Part shown: positions 11,476-25,064 of the stretch, piece by piece | Layout: every line of letters begins with the position of its first letter | Numbering within the stretch: the stretch's first letter is position 1 | Source: Pycnopodia helianthoides | Lineage: Eukaryota > Echinodermata > Asteroidea > Forcipulatida > Asteriidae | DNA: 64,000 bases | Direction: 5' to 3' | NCBI GenBank assembly: GCA_032158295.1 | Contig: CM063249.1 | Span: forward strand, 4,727,195-4,791,194 | Notes under the pieces: model-generated | What the model was told of the DNA's origin: nothing | Database searches by the model: none | The model's input: the letters and a program-made list of their open reading frames with translations, nothing else | Made by a program: the position numbers and the translations under genes

Positions 11476-14400
11476 CTACTCATAGTTACTTCTTGTGATG
11501 TGACAGCCTAAACATTCCATAGGAGTTACTTGGGTGCTCCTAATCTCAACATTTTCATATGAGCCAATAAACCCGGTTTTGAGTTTTGGGCAGGAAGTGC
11601 CAGCCGTGGTACTGCATGCGTGTCAGCACCGCAATTCAGGAAGGTGTCACCTCAACAAAAGTGAAACAAACAACGGACATTTCCATGTTACAGTTTTTTC
11701 CCGTTCTACACGGGCGGTTGGATCGCCTAAGCCCACTCATCAACTTGTTATCTTTTTTTTGTATCAACAGTCAAGAGCCCTGATCGATATGTGTTACAAG
11801 TTAAATTAGCCTCTTTGTGTTTGCACTGTTGTTGTGTAGCTGGGTTCAGCTGTTACACTAAGAAACATCTGCTTGGCTTTTCTGGTTTTCAAGCTTTGAA
11901 GAGATAACTAAAAAAAGGTAGGGTCATCGTTTGGTTTTTAACCCAAGGATGGACAAAATCATTGAAAGACATTAAAAATGATCATAACATATATTCCCAT
12001 TCCAAATCCTTTGCCATCGTTGGTCATAAAATAACAAAACTGTAAAAACCTGAACTGTGGCGGTTAGCTCAAACCTTTCTCTATGCTCAAACAAAGGACA
12101 GCAGTAACACAGATGCGACACTGTTTCACATGAAATGTTATTTTTTTCAAAACGGACTTCCAGCTGATGAAACAATTTCCACAAAAAGAATCAACGAACA
12201 AAAGTGAATGCGTCGGGCATTGTATTCCCGAGACCAATAAGTACATGCATTACTAAAGCGTTTACATGAATTATGGATGGAGTCAAATTCTAGTGCAGTT
12301 TAATGGTTTTACATACATCCGTCATGATGAGTACACAATACAACAACCTATTCAACCATGGATGACGGATCTTTACTGACTCGGTCTGCTGATTTTCTCC
12401 GTACAGGTTACGCAAAATCAAAAAAGGTAGCCCGTGTTTATACTTCAATAGGCTTATAGGCCTATGCATCCACACTAGACAACAACACGAACACCTAAAA
12501 CTTAAATAACAAAGTCTCACCCCCCACCTCCAAATTGGGAACTCAACCGTGGCTGGTATTTTTAATGAGCAATGTTGACACGCTCCGACAACCCCTCAGA
12601 TACAAAATCCGTTTAATCCTTGTCTGGACAAAGCTGGGGCTTCCTTTGAAAAGCTGGGGGGTTTTAAAGCCATCAACAGTAAACAGCCCTCATAAATCAG
12701 TGAGTGTGGACACCCTCAGGCTGTTGTTAACACCAACTTCAAACCGCCATGATAACCCATACCTCAAAAGGGTAGGTATTCAAATTGGATCCTTGTCAAC
12801 AACCACCTCCCCCCCCCCCACTGGGTAAAAAGGAAACCCCACAACATACTCTTATGGGAAACAGACTACCTTCCCCAATCACAGACACAATAACCTCCCT
12901 TATTAAATTGGAAGACATAAACATTACTAAGAAAAAACACCATGAATTCCAGCAGGAAGCGCAGCAAGTTACTCTCTCACTCATTGTTCCTGTTGACAAG
13001 CTGCTCCTAATGGGAGATGCAGTCTCCCAATTGAGGGTAGGACAACCCCACGGCTTCCCAGAGCAAACATGCTTACCTTGTTGTACAATTAACTGTGAAG
13101 CCCCATAACTTAACAGAGGAAGCTAAATTGAGATGATTCTCACAAACAAACGGGCTTGTCGCTCAAGATGACTTACGAACCCTCAAATGTCATTCGTTGA
13201 GAATGGGGATTACGAAGAAATCATTACAAGTGTTATCATTCAACCACAAACACTCTTCAGTCAGAGACCTTTCGCATGTGGTGGCCATCTTAAAAATGTT
13301 CCCTGCACTCAATTTATAGCTCTCAAAATTAAAACATACAAAGGGCACCAGACTATTCTGGCCACCGATTTTGGAGAAAATTATCGGCCTTTTTTCATCA
13401 GAGAAATAAAATAACATTTCAATCAAAATTGATGATTACACCCTTCCTTTTCTGTGACCTTTTGGTAAAACATTATTCTATATCAGGTCGACCAAGAATA
13501 CTTGGCCTCCTTTTAAATGACATAAGGACACACTTCACTTAAAAAATAGACACAAATGAAATGTTAAAACACTTATTCCTTCTTCTGAAAAACAGTCACA
13601 TTTTCGTTATTTTGAAGACGATCCAGTCAAAACCTTGGGCAACTACTCCACCCACCTTCCCACAGGGTCACAACATCTCACCACACAAAAGAGATAACCC
13701 TCCTTAGCTAGCGTTCCGAAAAAAAAACCAACCTGACAAAGAGAATGATCTTGACCACCCTCGCCACAAGAGGGCAGTGTGATAAGGGCACCATGAATGG
13801 GTTAATGTACATGTACGTTACATTACAAACTCCTTATACATGAGTCCACTGGGGCCTTGTGCTACTGCCTTACACTACACAAGCCAGACTTAATACAGTT
13901 ATCTCTAACCACACTGCAGTTATATACAGCCTTAATCAGTTACTCAATTATGAGTGCATTAAGAGCACAGCCAGTGTTTATTGATTTTAATGCCTCGGCT
14001 TAATTTGATTACATTGGCCCCTAATTGACCAATTAGGTGACCAGACTCATAAGGCTGGCATTCACTCACTGGGTGATACCACTCTGGGTAGCAGGGGTGT
14101 TGTTTGGGCAGGGGGTGGGGGGAGGTGTTGACTGAATGCAAGACACACCGATACCATATCATCGCAGTCAGGAAACAAGACAACTCATACTACATGACGG
14201 AATAAAGATGCTAACTGCGATAATCTTAACAGATGCATGCACACCAAAACGACGCTAAATTTTGAAGACACACAACAACAAAAAAACGTACACAATATGG
14301 AGGACAGATGGACGGACACACCACTCGGCAAATACGACAAACCAACAAATAACACATGGGCTGATAATACACTCAGGAAAACTGAGTAAACTCAATGGCA

Positions 14401-17400
14401 CCGCGGATTTTACATTAAACAGGAAAACACAGCGTTTGTACAAACTAGCTGTACTGATGACAAAGCCCTGTGAGAACCATCTTTCATTACCCAAGACATA
14501 ACAACTGATGCTGTGTTAAAAAATAAAAAAGATAAGGTAGACTCCTCAGTTTCAATAAATGAAAACGATGCCTCTATCATCCCAAATTGTTTATTTTATT
14601 TTTTGCATTTCTTTGAATTTGACAGAGAAAAAACGATGTCTTTGGGCAGATTGATTAATACTAACACACTCTACGCAACTCATTGAAATTATATATTGAA
14701 GAGAGATTTGTATTGACTGACTAACAATGAGTCTTGCTTATCAAACCGCCACACACAGCTTGTCAATAACCGACTGGTTCACATAGATGACTCAGTAGTC
14801 GTAGATACATGTGCATTTTACTGGAATGTTAAACACAACCAAACAGTTTTTGTGTAACTTAGATTCCAAACCCCCTTCTCCCACAGTGGCAGACACAAAC
14901 AAACACTCACTAACCAAACAGCTACACACCTTTCCCACACACACACATGCACACACAGAAAATTCACTTCTCGAGTCTTACCTTTAGGTTCCAAGCGGAC
15001 AAAAGTCACACAAAATAAGAATCCTGCACAAACAGTATGATCCAATACCCCAGAAAAAATAAATACTCCTGGTGGGTGGACTGGGGGGTGGCAATGGATA
15101 AAACGGGTAGAGCTAAAGATGTGCTAACTACCACCGCTGAAAGCTTTGTATACAACTGGTAGGTTTGAGTGCTGTGGAGATAGGGTCTCGGGCAGCTACT
15201 ACGGTGAGTTGGTGGGTAGCACACGTTCGTCAATGCGGTGAACAGCACAGTCAGGACTCTTTGTATCAAGCAGCTACTTATTCAAAAAAAAAAAAAAACA
15301 CACGGTCAATGGTTTGTGTATATCCACAAGCTACTCCCAGAAACCCGACTCCCTGGTTGTGGTATGAAACAGTTGTTAATGTGCGGACGATTGTCAATGA
15401 GCAGCTAGTACCAGCACGTTGTCAATCTCACTGGGTTGGATTGGTTCCAAGGATGGCAAAAAAAGGACTCAAGTCTAGTCGTTCAGAATTCATTCCATTG
15501 AATTGTGCTGGATTGGGGCCGTCAGCACACACACTGCAGTGGGGGTACTGGCTTTACAAAAAGCCACGTCTCTTTTCATTCACTGCACCGGCTGTGGTGA
15601 CTATGCACAATGTATGGCAGATGCGGTATCCATTTCTGCTCCTCATAATACAAGTATTCAAGCTCCGAGTCCACAAGGCACAGCATGCATCACACACACA
15701 CTAACACACGTCGTCGTTGGGGCCCCAGTCAGCGATCATCAGCATACATCCACCACCGACGCCGCTCGCTGATCCATATGACCCAGTCTCCTGCTTTGAA
15801 TCAGCCAAACGACACACCTGATAATGCTGGCTGCAGCAACTAATTAAACCAGTCCTCACGCAGTCCCGGCGTTGATATTCACTCCTGGGTACTGCCGACA
15901 CCTTGGGAGCTGTGTGGTGTTGACACAGCGAGTGGGAGGCAATAGCAATGCATCAACAGAGCCCCTCTGCACAGTCAATGCGTCCTGGTCGTGGCATATT
16001 AAAGGTACAAAGTGGGAGGAGTCCCTGGGATGTTTTCCTACTGCTGTTGACAAAGGGGCAACCAGAGTGGCTGCCATGCATGGCCCTAGTGCTTATCAAA
16101 TGGAGCAGAAACTCCCGTGGTCTCTTTATGTCTTCATCAGGGCTTTCAAGGGGAGGAATGGAGACTATGTACACATGCACACAAACTCATTGCTCAGGAA
16201 TTAAAGGGCAAATGTATAGAAGGGGGGAGGGGGGGACAGACACTAATGGAGCAAGCACAATATTACACCATTCAATAACTGCGTTTATACAAGGCGATGG
16301 CAAACAGATTGCCAATAACAGTAGTCGGCACTAAAAACCAAAAGGTTCAATATTTCCATTGAATTGTAACAGATGGCTTTTCACGAGGAAATGTTTTCAT
16401 TATTTTTCCCTAAATAGGTTCCAAGTCAACCATATAACACGACCACCAAGTGGAAAATCAACTGTTTCGGGCAAAGTGGCGAAAAAAAATAAAAACTCTG
16501 AATATTCTCTCCGTATATATGAAAGGGGGGAAAAAATGATAATTGTGTATAACAAAAATGTCGGTGACAGTGACTGAGAAGGCTCGGGATTGGTTGCTTC
16601 TAATGTTAGCCTAAACCTGCAACTGGGGAAGGTTGACTGTACTGGAACTAATCCGATTAAATTCCCAAACTCAGTAGATCTGTGCAAGGCCGAGTGAGTG
16701 TAATCAGTAATTATGTTAACCAAAAGAGATTTGGCTTGATCAGAATTCAATGGTCAAATGGGCAAAATGGTTTGGCAAATGTGGGGACATGACGCAAAGG
16801 GCGACCAAACACCAGGGGGATTCGGATGCTAGGCTAGACAGGTGTCCACAGCCTAATGTTCTTGATTATTGAATGTGGGCAGTTTAGAAGTGCCGTTAGG
16901 AAAGTTTCTCACCCCCGCTTTAAAAAAAATAACACTAAAATATAGGCCTAGAGGGCAATATAACATTAAAAAAAATCTACCACAGATTTGTAAAAAGATT
17001 TAACACAAGGGTCTTTCAACATTAGCTGGACAAACACACATGCTTTTTTCATTTGTAAATAATCAAGCTTTCAACAATTTTGTTTTTACTCCACCAAACA
17101 AATATTGCATTTATAACAATGAAACAGCCTATGAAATATTCATGTTTTCTTGCAGATAGTTGTACCTGCATGATAATATATGGCATTATGTTTTTCAAAC
17201 AATGCCATCTATCCTCAAATTATAACAGCTACTGCAAATAAGAAAATACAAATTCACCCATATTGTGCAAAACCCCCCCAAAATAGCAAGCTAAAAACAA
17301 ATTACAAAAACTATGAATCACACACTATTTTTATATATATATTTCTTCCCCTTTTTTCTGAAATCCAAAACCCAAAGCATAGTCGGTTGGAGCCAAATAA

Positions 17401-18853
17401 AAACCGATCACACTGATAAACTGCAATCCCATTTCCTGTTTCAAATTCCCAAGATCCCTGCCCTGCCGGAAAATAACCTGCACTTTCCATTCATTCCGCG
17501 ACTTTAATGCAACTCACGACATTGTACCTCATAATAATACACAGTGAATTACTGATTTGCTGTTATTGGATTGTCATTTTCTGTCTTCATTTTCATCTTT
17601 TTTTCTTTCTTTCTTCTTCGTCTTACTTCTTTCTGTCCGTCTCTTATTCTGAGGGAGAAATCTTAGTGATACTCCTACTAGGACGGTACATCCGGAGGCT
17701 ACATGGGTTACAAATGATGCCCCTATCCCTTTAGGGAAACCTCTTAGATCCCTTCGAAAGAAAAACATCATTTCTCACATAAAAACACTCTGCAGCCATT
17801 GTTAAAGGCCTGCTCGGGTGAGGAAGCTGCTGCTGCCAAGAAGGACGCTGGTTATATATATAATAAAAAAAAAAATAAAAAAAAAAAATCTGAAATGAAT
17901 GGAGTTTACCTTGAGGCAGGAAGGGGCATTAGTGCAATGCCCTGCGCTTGTTTTAAAGTTAAAACTGTGATATTACTGAGCGGGGGTACCGGCGCTAATA
18001 AAAGCTCCCATCAGCACTAAAGCAGAAGAAAAAGCCTGAGAGGGACACGATTTTTATCCCCCCCTTCTCCTCCACTCGCTACATTGGGTCTGGTATCCAA
18101 TTCAGACATGTCCTGCCTGACTGCATTGAGTCTCGGTCTGTCACCAACACACGGATGAGAAATAAAAAAAAACCTGCTGGAGGCTGCTTTACTGGAGCGG
18201 ATGTGTTCATATAGGCTTATTAATCACCCCCAGCGTCAAATGAGGAATTATTTGTTAAGGCTGAGCAAGACTAAAAGCCCCCCCCCCCCCCATTGAGGAA
18301 ATGCCCCGTATGCCTGCAATCAGAGATACGGACAAGAGATAAGCATTTTTCCCCCCTTTCTTGTCGGTCGGTCGGTCGGTTTGTCGGTCGGGTAAACGAG
18401 TATTGTCGTTGCACTACATGCATCGATACTTGCAGGTCTTATTAATATAATTTTAAAATATCTGCCTATTCAACTTTTAAATGGATGTTTGATGCGCATC
18501 GGTTGACGGGGGCTTGGGTCAATCGAAGCCATGTCGTAAAGAAGTGTGTTGGTTTGAAATGGTTGATTTGAAATGAAGTGATCTACAACAGAATTGTCAT
18601 GCCGTATTCATTCTACCCAACCACATCCTGCGCAAGCCCGTTATCCAAATAACATTTAGGAGCACCATGGATATCCTATACATCCATGTGTGAAGTTGTT
18701 GTAAAGCGTTTTTGTTTTGAAGATAACAAAACTTTCACTTTGAGAAAGAAGATAAAAACCACAAGACTCACAGAAACGAAACCAATCGTACTCTCAGCTC
18801 AAGTCATGTTGACTTTTCAAAACATGTCTAAATTAGGGTCAGGCGTAGCTACC
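11476..18853. other. Long non-coding stretch
   Basis: No exon is supported over 7.4 kb. The 179-codon frame at 15165-15704 contains an A14-type run giving poly-lysine and overlaps other frames; I treat it as chance. At 11914-11945 AAAAAAGGTAGGGTCATCGTTTGG resembles one end of the TTAA MITE family at 18858, without a matching other end. Simple sequences: C-run at 12811-12820, C14 at 18278-18291, a (GGTC)n microsatellite at 18362-18390, and A-runs at 15284-15298 and 17865-17888. TAAT-rich DNA at 13935-14060 may be regulatory but is untested. Confidence 0.5.
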
Positions 18854-18857
18854 TTAA

Positions 18858-19164
18858 AGGGAAGGTATACGTTTGGTAATCACTCTTAAAATTAATGGCA
18901 ATCAAAACTTACTTGGTTAGAAAGCACATCAGCTTTCGTTAGTATAAAGCATTTTTATCAGAAAAAAATTGAATCTGAGAAGCGTTTCTGTCTGAAACGT
19001 TTCTCAGATTGTGTATTCCAATTGCGGATTATTCTTCCTGTGTGGACAAAAACGCTACCATCTTTTGAAATAGTATTTTCACAGGTTAGTTTTATTGTAT
19101 ACATCTACATTTATATAGGAATAAAACAATCAAACGGTTCGAAAACCAAAGGTATACTTTACCT
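18858..19164 (-). mobile_element. TTAA-flanked MITE family D, copy 1
   Basis: 307 bp with imperfect terminal inverted repeats (left AGGGAAGGTATACGTTTGG; right CCAAAGGTATACTTTACCT) between TTAA at 18854-18857 and 19165-19168. A strong internal palindrome at 18973-19011 pairs AATCTGAGAAGCGTTTC with GAAACGTTTCTCAGATT. The family recurs at 53013 (opposite orientation), at 27313 (diverged), and at 40137 (split by a later insertion). No coding capacity; mobilised presumably by a TTAA-targeting transposase. Confidence 0.85.
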
Positions 19165-19168
19165 TTAA

Positions 19169-22100
19169 ACAAATCAATACATTTCTAATCATGGGAACTG
19201 TTAAATATTCATACATTTTATTGCACCACATTTGATTTTGCTTCTTACAAGTGTTTGTTTTACTGCCCTGTAAATTTTGAAATGATAAATAGTTACGGGT
19301 ACTCCCTTCAGTAGAAAAACAACAAAATTAATATATTGCATTCTACTTTGTTCCAACAAGTCTTCACCAATAATAGACTAAATAAAGATGTGGGTGTTCA
19401 GTGTGTACAGTGGTATACAATGTAAATATTGGACAACCAATTATGTTTCATGGCAGTAGCTTTATCACACGGCAGAAACCTTGACTACATGCCCTACACA
19501 TACAATGATAACGATCCCAAATCCGTCTCATTATAAAAACAGGAACTGACTATTTCCCTTCCTCCCTCAGTATGGTTCCATGTTCCCAAATGGGAGACAA
19601 ACAAAATGGCCACCCCCAACCATATTGAAGGTCTCTAGCTCAGATCATCGTAAGTACAGATTCATCCATAATTTGATCTGCAATCTCCCAGTTGTTAAAC
19701 TCTGAAAACGTTAGAACCGAATCCCTTAAAAAGCACGACATGCAAACCAGACTAGACGGATCCGTGTAATCCCCATCACTAATCCTCCACGCTAATTCCG
19801 ACTTGTTACGCACGAGACATTATAGATTCCACCTTAATGAGAGAAACGAGAGCCCCGATAACTCTCGTGTTTTAAAAATACCCACACCAAAAATCTAGGA
19901 AGAACACACAGAAGACCAGGTGATAACCTCACACGGAATGGAGAAGCATTGAAACGAGCGACGACAGAGTTCCTGGAGTTAAGTCAGCTATGATTTCCCC
20001 AGTCATCCATCAGAGAGGGACGCTGAAGTCACATGCCCCAGAGTTAGATCCATTCTTAAGGGGAGGTCGCTACAGATCATCGGAGGTGTGAAAAGAGTGC
20101 ACCAATCAGTGACCTGCTCTGGTCCTGCGACTGATACCCCCCCCCCCCCCCACTAAATTCATTGCCAATACCAATGAATGTTTATCAGAATCTCATCGCC
20201 CCCTCGGTCTCCCTCCAAGTCTTCTCCTTTCTTCATGGAATGCCCCGGTGTCGTGGCTTCTGTTTGTTTTTAAATTCAGATTATACCTCCACGAAGAAGC
20301 TCACAAACAAACAGACCCCACATCTGTCAGATCACGCTCACTCCACTGGAGTGTAGCCAGTCATGTTTATATATATCCACCGTTGCTAGTCTTTTAAAAA
20401 CAAAAACACTTGAAATAAATGTAAACCTTGAACTGGATTAAGGACTTAAAACCACAATCAACTGTGGACAGTTAGTCAAGCCAATTTCAGATGTAACATG
20501 TACATGTACGTAACTGTAAATAACAGCCCTGATATTTGGTCGTTGGGCAACAAAAATTGGAATACATTATCGAGCACAAGGGCTAACCAAACATGTACAG
20601 ACGGTGTAGGCTTTAATGGACATTTCAGGCTATTTAACCACTAATTGTCTGATTTTTCCAAGGGCAAAACAAAATTGGAAATCAGGCAAAAGTAGGAAGA
20701 ATACCATGCCTGAAATAACTTAACCTTACTCTGAGTACAGACTACAGTTTATATAAAAAAAAATTATAAGTTGCAATGATCCATCAAAAATTGTATGACG
20801 TGTGGCATTGGTACATGTAATATTGTACGGAGCAATTCCAGTGTATTTTTTTGTACACAGAGCAAGGCCAGTCCCTGCTGTAAACGATATTTTGAAAGAA
20901 TCTCTAAAATGGAAAAAATAACACAGGCTTATCTGCCTTTCATTTGGTAGCCTTTCTCTGGGTCAATTCTCTTTGATGGCTCATCTATCCATGTCCTGTT
21001 TATTTGTTGTGATAATAACGGGCCCGGCGAAAAACACTGGCATGGGGTTTCTGTTGTGGCAGTCACGCTTTACTTGAGTTGTTTCTTTACACAGTCTCTT
21101 TCAGTAAACACCGCTGCACTTCCAGAAAGGTCAAAAACCCACATCCCTTTCTGCTGATAAAAAAAAAACCTAAATTTGACACACTAAAATTACTCGCCGA
21201 TTCAATTGCCGTTCACACAGTCTTCAGACAGCAAAAAAAAGTAGTGATATAAAAATCAATTCAGAAAAAAAAAAAAAATGCTTTATGACATTTTGGACAT
21301 ATCGGTCAACGACGCAATGATTTACAACTTTATTGATGTAAAGCTTGACTGCAGACTAAACCAGATCACACGGATGAAGAGGAAAACAGCCCCATCTGTA
21401 CTTCGGTCAATTCTAAATGAGATTTTTTTTTTAACAAGCTACCGCATTCAAAGGTGCATTAACTCATTGTGAATTGGCCCTTGTATAAAAAATATATAAG
21501 CACCATAAAAATAACAACAACTGGCAGAAATGGATAGCTCTTTACAAAAGCAGAAGTAGAGTTCATGAGCTTTATTGTCGTGAATATTCCTTCCTCCACA
21601 AGGTTACGGACTGAAAAAGAGCTGTGATGACTAAAGACCGTGTATAGAATAGCTTGGGTGAATTTTCCTGTAGGTTTGGTGGGTTATTTACTGGTTTATT
21701 TTAAGGTGATGTTAAAAAAAAAAGGTTATGAGAATTGTATGTGCAGTTATTTTTTGTATGTAAGTCATCCTAGGCCTATCCTTGGTTGAATTTATTTGTT
21801 CATTCCAATCATAAATAGATATTCAGTGAATTAAAAGCTAAATCTATATTTTATTCTGAATTGAATTTCTCTTTTGGAACACGCCTTACCACAAGGTGCT
21901 AAATATAAACAAATTTAAATAAATATGGCGCGATCTTAAGGTTTTAACATCAATTATGAACAATTACTTAAGAGTTTGCCTGAAACTGAGACTGAGAAGT
22001 TTTCAAACCACAGCGATGACTGTCCATGACTTTCTTTCCAGCAACCAAAAGAAACCACAGATACTCTTCCATCCAGGTTAGCGTTTATCTATGCGTAAAG

Positions 22101-22849
22101 CCCTCGCCTCTTACTCCGGATGCGCAGACGGATATTTTACCAACTAGTAGGACCGAGTTGACCTTCTCTTTAAAAGAAGAATAATTTACGAAAGTGCTCT
22201 CCATTCGGTACACCCATCCTGCTTATTGAACATGTAAATCACGCAACATACCTCTTACAGAGCTGATTTGATAACACTTGTATTTCAGACGCTTTCATGA
22301 CTCAGTGAATACAAGACACACAGAAGAAGACGACAACGGGGGGAAAAAAGTTTGAAAAGATACACAATATACACATTACAACAAGAGAAACGGAATATTG
22401 ATATAAGGTCACTGCACCGTCGATGTACTTGAGAGACTGGGACAAGTTTACCTCTTCACTCCTGAGATGTGCCGAAACCTCTTGGGTTGTCTTTGTGAAA
22501 ACATACAAGATGTCATCGCTTGGCTGAGTGTTATTGTAAGGGGGGAGAAGTCCCGTTACGGTTGGTGCCTCGCGAGTGTACTGCTGAGTCTCAGGGAGAC
22601 GCTCGTTGAATGGCAAGTGGAATTGGCAATCACGTTTGGGTTTCTTTTTTCTTCTACCCCGTTGTGTTTTTTTTTTTTTTTCCTTTCCTTCTTCTTTTTC
22701 CCCTCTCTTTCTTGGCTTTCTTAGGGTTTGCAGAAGTGGATATAATGGGATGACGGTTTGTGGACTTGCATGGACTGTTTTGAATGATTATGCATGTGAA
22801 GAGACTGGGTGGATAAGTGTGATAGGGTATATGCCTTTCTTAAAGGGAG
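19169..22849. other. Unannotated non-coding DNA
   Basis: No exon is supported. It holds a C15 run at 20137-20151, A-runs near 21265-21278 and a T-run at 22669-22682. TACATGTA occurs at 20501 and 20812, TAGGCCTA at 21771. The open frames at 22302-22872 overlap on opposite strands and include homopolymer-encoded residues. The 55-bp satellite starts directly at its right edge. Confidence 0.5.
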
Positions 22850-24546
22850 GACAATGCTCTGGTTTTCGGTAGCATGCTTGCAGTCCAGTCCTCTAGTTTG
22901 CAAAGACACTGCTCTGGTTTTGGGTAGCATACTACGGTCTAGTCCTCTAGTTTGAAAAGACACTGCTCTGGTTTTGGATAGCATACTTGCAGTCCAGTCC
23001 TCTAGTTTGAAGAGACACTGCTCTGGTTTTGGGTAGTATACTTGCAGTCTAGTTCTCTAGTTTGAAAAGACACTGCTCTGGATTCGGGTAGCATACTTGC
23101 AGTCCAGTCCTCTAGTTTGAAAATACACAGCTCTGGTTTTGGGTAGCATACTTGCAGTCCAGTCCTCTAGTTTGAAAAGACACTGCTCTGGTTTTGGGTA
23201 GCATACTTGCAGTCGGTCTCTAGTTTGAAAAGACACTGCTCTGGTTTTGGGTAGCATACTTGCAGTCCAGTCCTCTAGTTTGAAAAGACACTGCTCTGGT
23301 TTTGGGTAGCATACTTGCAGTCTAGTTCTCTAGTTTGAAAAGACAATGCTCTGGTTTCGGGTAGCATACTTGCAGTCTAGACCTCTAGTTTGAAAAGACA
23401 CTGCTCTGGTTTTGGGTAGCATACTTGCAGTCTAGTCTTCTAGTTTGAAAAGACAATGCTCTGGTTTGGGGTAGCATACTTGCAGTCCGGTCCTCTAGTT
23501 TGAAAAGACACTGCTCTGGTTTTGGGTAGTATACTTGCAGTCTAGTTCTCTAGTTTGAAAATACACAGCTCTGGTTTTGGGTAGCATACTTGCAGTCCAG
23601 TCCTCTAGTTTGAAAAGACACTGCTCTGGTTTAGGGTAGCATACTTGCAGTCTAGTCTTCTAGTTTGAAAAGACACTGCTCTGGTTTTGGGTAGTATACT
23701 TGCAGTCTAGTTCTCTAGTTTGAAAAGACAATGCTCTGGATTCGGGTAGCATACTTGCAGTCCAGTCCTCTAGTTTGAAAATACACAGCTCTGGTTTTGG
23801 GTAGCATACTTGCAGTCCAGTCCTCTAGTTTGAAAAGACACTGCTCTGGTTTAGGGTAGCATACTTGCAGTCTAGTCTTCTAGTTTGAAAAGACACTGCT
23901 CTGGTTTTGGGTAGCATACTTGCAGTCCAGTCCTCTAGTTTGAAAAGACACTGCTCTGGTTTTTGGTAGCATACTTGCAGTCCAGTCCTCTAGTTTGAAA
24001 AGACACTGCTCTGGTTTTGGGTAGTATACTTGCAGTCTAGTTCTCTAGTTTGAAAATACACAGCTCTGGTTTTGGGTAGCATACTTGCAGTCCAGTCCTC
24101 TAGTTTGAAAAGACACTGCTCTGGTTTAGGGTAGCATACTTGCAGTCTAGTCTTCTAGTTTGAAAAGACACTGCTCTGGTTTTGGGTAGTATACTTGCAG
24201 TCTAGTTCTCTAGTTTGAAAAGACAATGCTCTGGATTCGGGTAGCATACTTGCAGTCCAGTCCTCTAGTTTGAAAATACACAGCTCTGGTTTTGGGTAGC
24301 ATACTTGCAGTCCAGTCCTCTAGTTTGAAAAGACACTGCTCTGGTTTAGGGTAGCATACTTGCAGTCTAGTCTTCTAGTTTGAAAAGACACTGCTCTGGT
24401 TTTGGGTAGCATACTTGCAGTCCAGTCCTCTAGTTTGAAAAGACACTGCTCTGGTTTTTGGTAGCATACTTGCAGTCCAGTCCTCTAGTTTGAAAAGACA
24501 CTGCTCTGGTTTTGGGTGGCTTACTCGCAGTCCAGTCCTCTAGTTT
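22850..24546. repeat. 55-bp satellite array, about 31 units
   Basis: A head-to-tail array of a 55-bp unit (core CTGCTCTGGTTTTGGGTAGC, ATACTTGCAGTCCAGTCCTC, TAGTTTGAAAAGACA). The period is directly measurable, for example TTTGA at 22951 and 23006. Variant units (TTAGGG, GATTCGGG, AATACACAG, TAGTATAC, TTTTTGG) recur in the same order 495 bp apart: TTAGGG-type units at 23621, 23841, 24116 and 24336 are spaced 220, 275 and 220 bp. This is a nine-unit higher-order repeat present about twice at the right. The first and last units are more diverged, as expected of array edges. One unit near 23210-23220 is short. Confidence 0.95.
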
Positions 24547-24653
24547 TAATTTACCGCATCTGAAAACTTTTAAGAGACCGGGGTGCTGCAAACAATACAT
24601 TCATGTGTCAGGTTTTTCTCAAATAATTTCAAAGTTGATAGATGAAGGCAAGC

Positions 24654-24690
24654 CTGAAGACGAGCAGAGTACACTGTTTGAACTGTCCAG
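24654..24690 (+). ncRNA. Hammerhead-like core, copy 2
   Basis: CTGAAGA at 24654-24660 is followed directly by CGAGCAG, a short loop and CTGTTTG (24661-24680), giving most of a stem II. The expected GAAA reads GAAC and the following CGTC block is lost. It complements copy 1: each preserves parts the other has lost. Confidence 0.35.
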
Positions 24691-24701
24691 AAAATAACAA
24701 C

Positions 24702-24737
24702 TGCTCTTCTTAGAGCCAACACACCTTCGAAAGAAAC
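24702..24737 (+). promoter_or_regulatory. Histone-type 3' end signal, copy 2
   Basis: Stem-loop TGCTCTTCTTAGAGCC at 24702-24717: five of six stem pairs remain (the outermost G is T) with a TCTT loop, which still fits the UHUH loop rule. Eleven bases downstream, GAAAGAAA at 24729-24736 is close to the AAGAAAGA-type element recognised by U7 snRNA in histone pre-mRNAs. Spacing and order match copy 1. Confidence 0.45.
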
Positions 24738-25064
24738 ACTTTCACACAGTCATACCCGCAAGATTTTCTAGAAGTAGTTATTTCTCAACGGATGTATACG
24801 TAGCTGTCTTACATTTCTTACACTCGCTCCAATTACAGTGTAGGCCTCTGCACAGATAGTCTGTTTTGAAATTTCTGTTCATTGACTTCAGAACAATTAG
24901 TCAGCGGACACCCGCTCACCAAAAGTGAGTGAAAACTGTATCGTGGATTGGTATCATTAACTTACTACTACTATAGTCAAGATAAGTGGATATAACTCTT
25001 TCTCTATGACATAATTAATGCTGAACTCCACATACAAAGGCTTCTAAATCAGGATACTACACTA

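Larger units (their letters stand above)
24640..24775 (+). mobile_element. Retroelement-like tail, family C copy 2
   Basis: Second copy of the repeat at 11356-11475 in the same orientation, lying about 100 bp beyond the satellite. It keeps the order CCTGAAGACGAGCAGAGTA, CACTGTTTGAA, CTCTTCTTAGAGCCAACAC, GAAAGAAA, CACTTTCACACAGTCATACC. The hairpin arms are better preserved here than in copy 1, while the GAAA box has decayed to GAA. It lacks the large upstream foldback of copy 1. Retroelement origin is inferred from the hammerhead-like core. Confidence 0.55.

Noticed and set aside
15165..15704. 179-codon plus-strand open frame, among the longest in the window
   Set aside because: Contains a lysine run from an A homopolymer, overlaps other open frames, and shows no domain or family resemblance.
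22850..24546. CRISPR-like array
   Set aside because: Units are contiguous 55-bp satellite copies without unique spacers, in a eukaryotic context and without cas genes.
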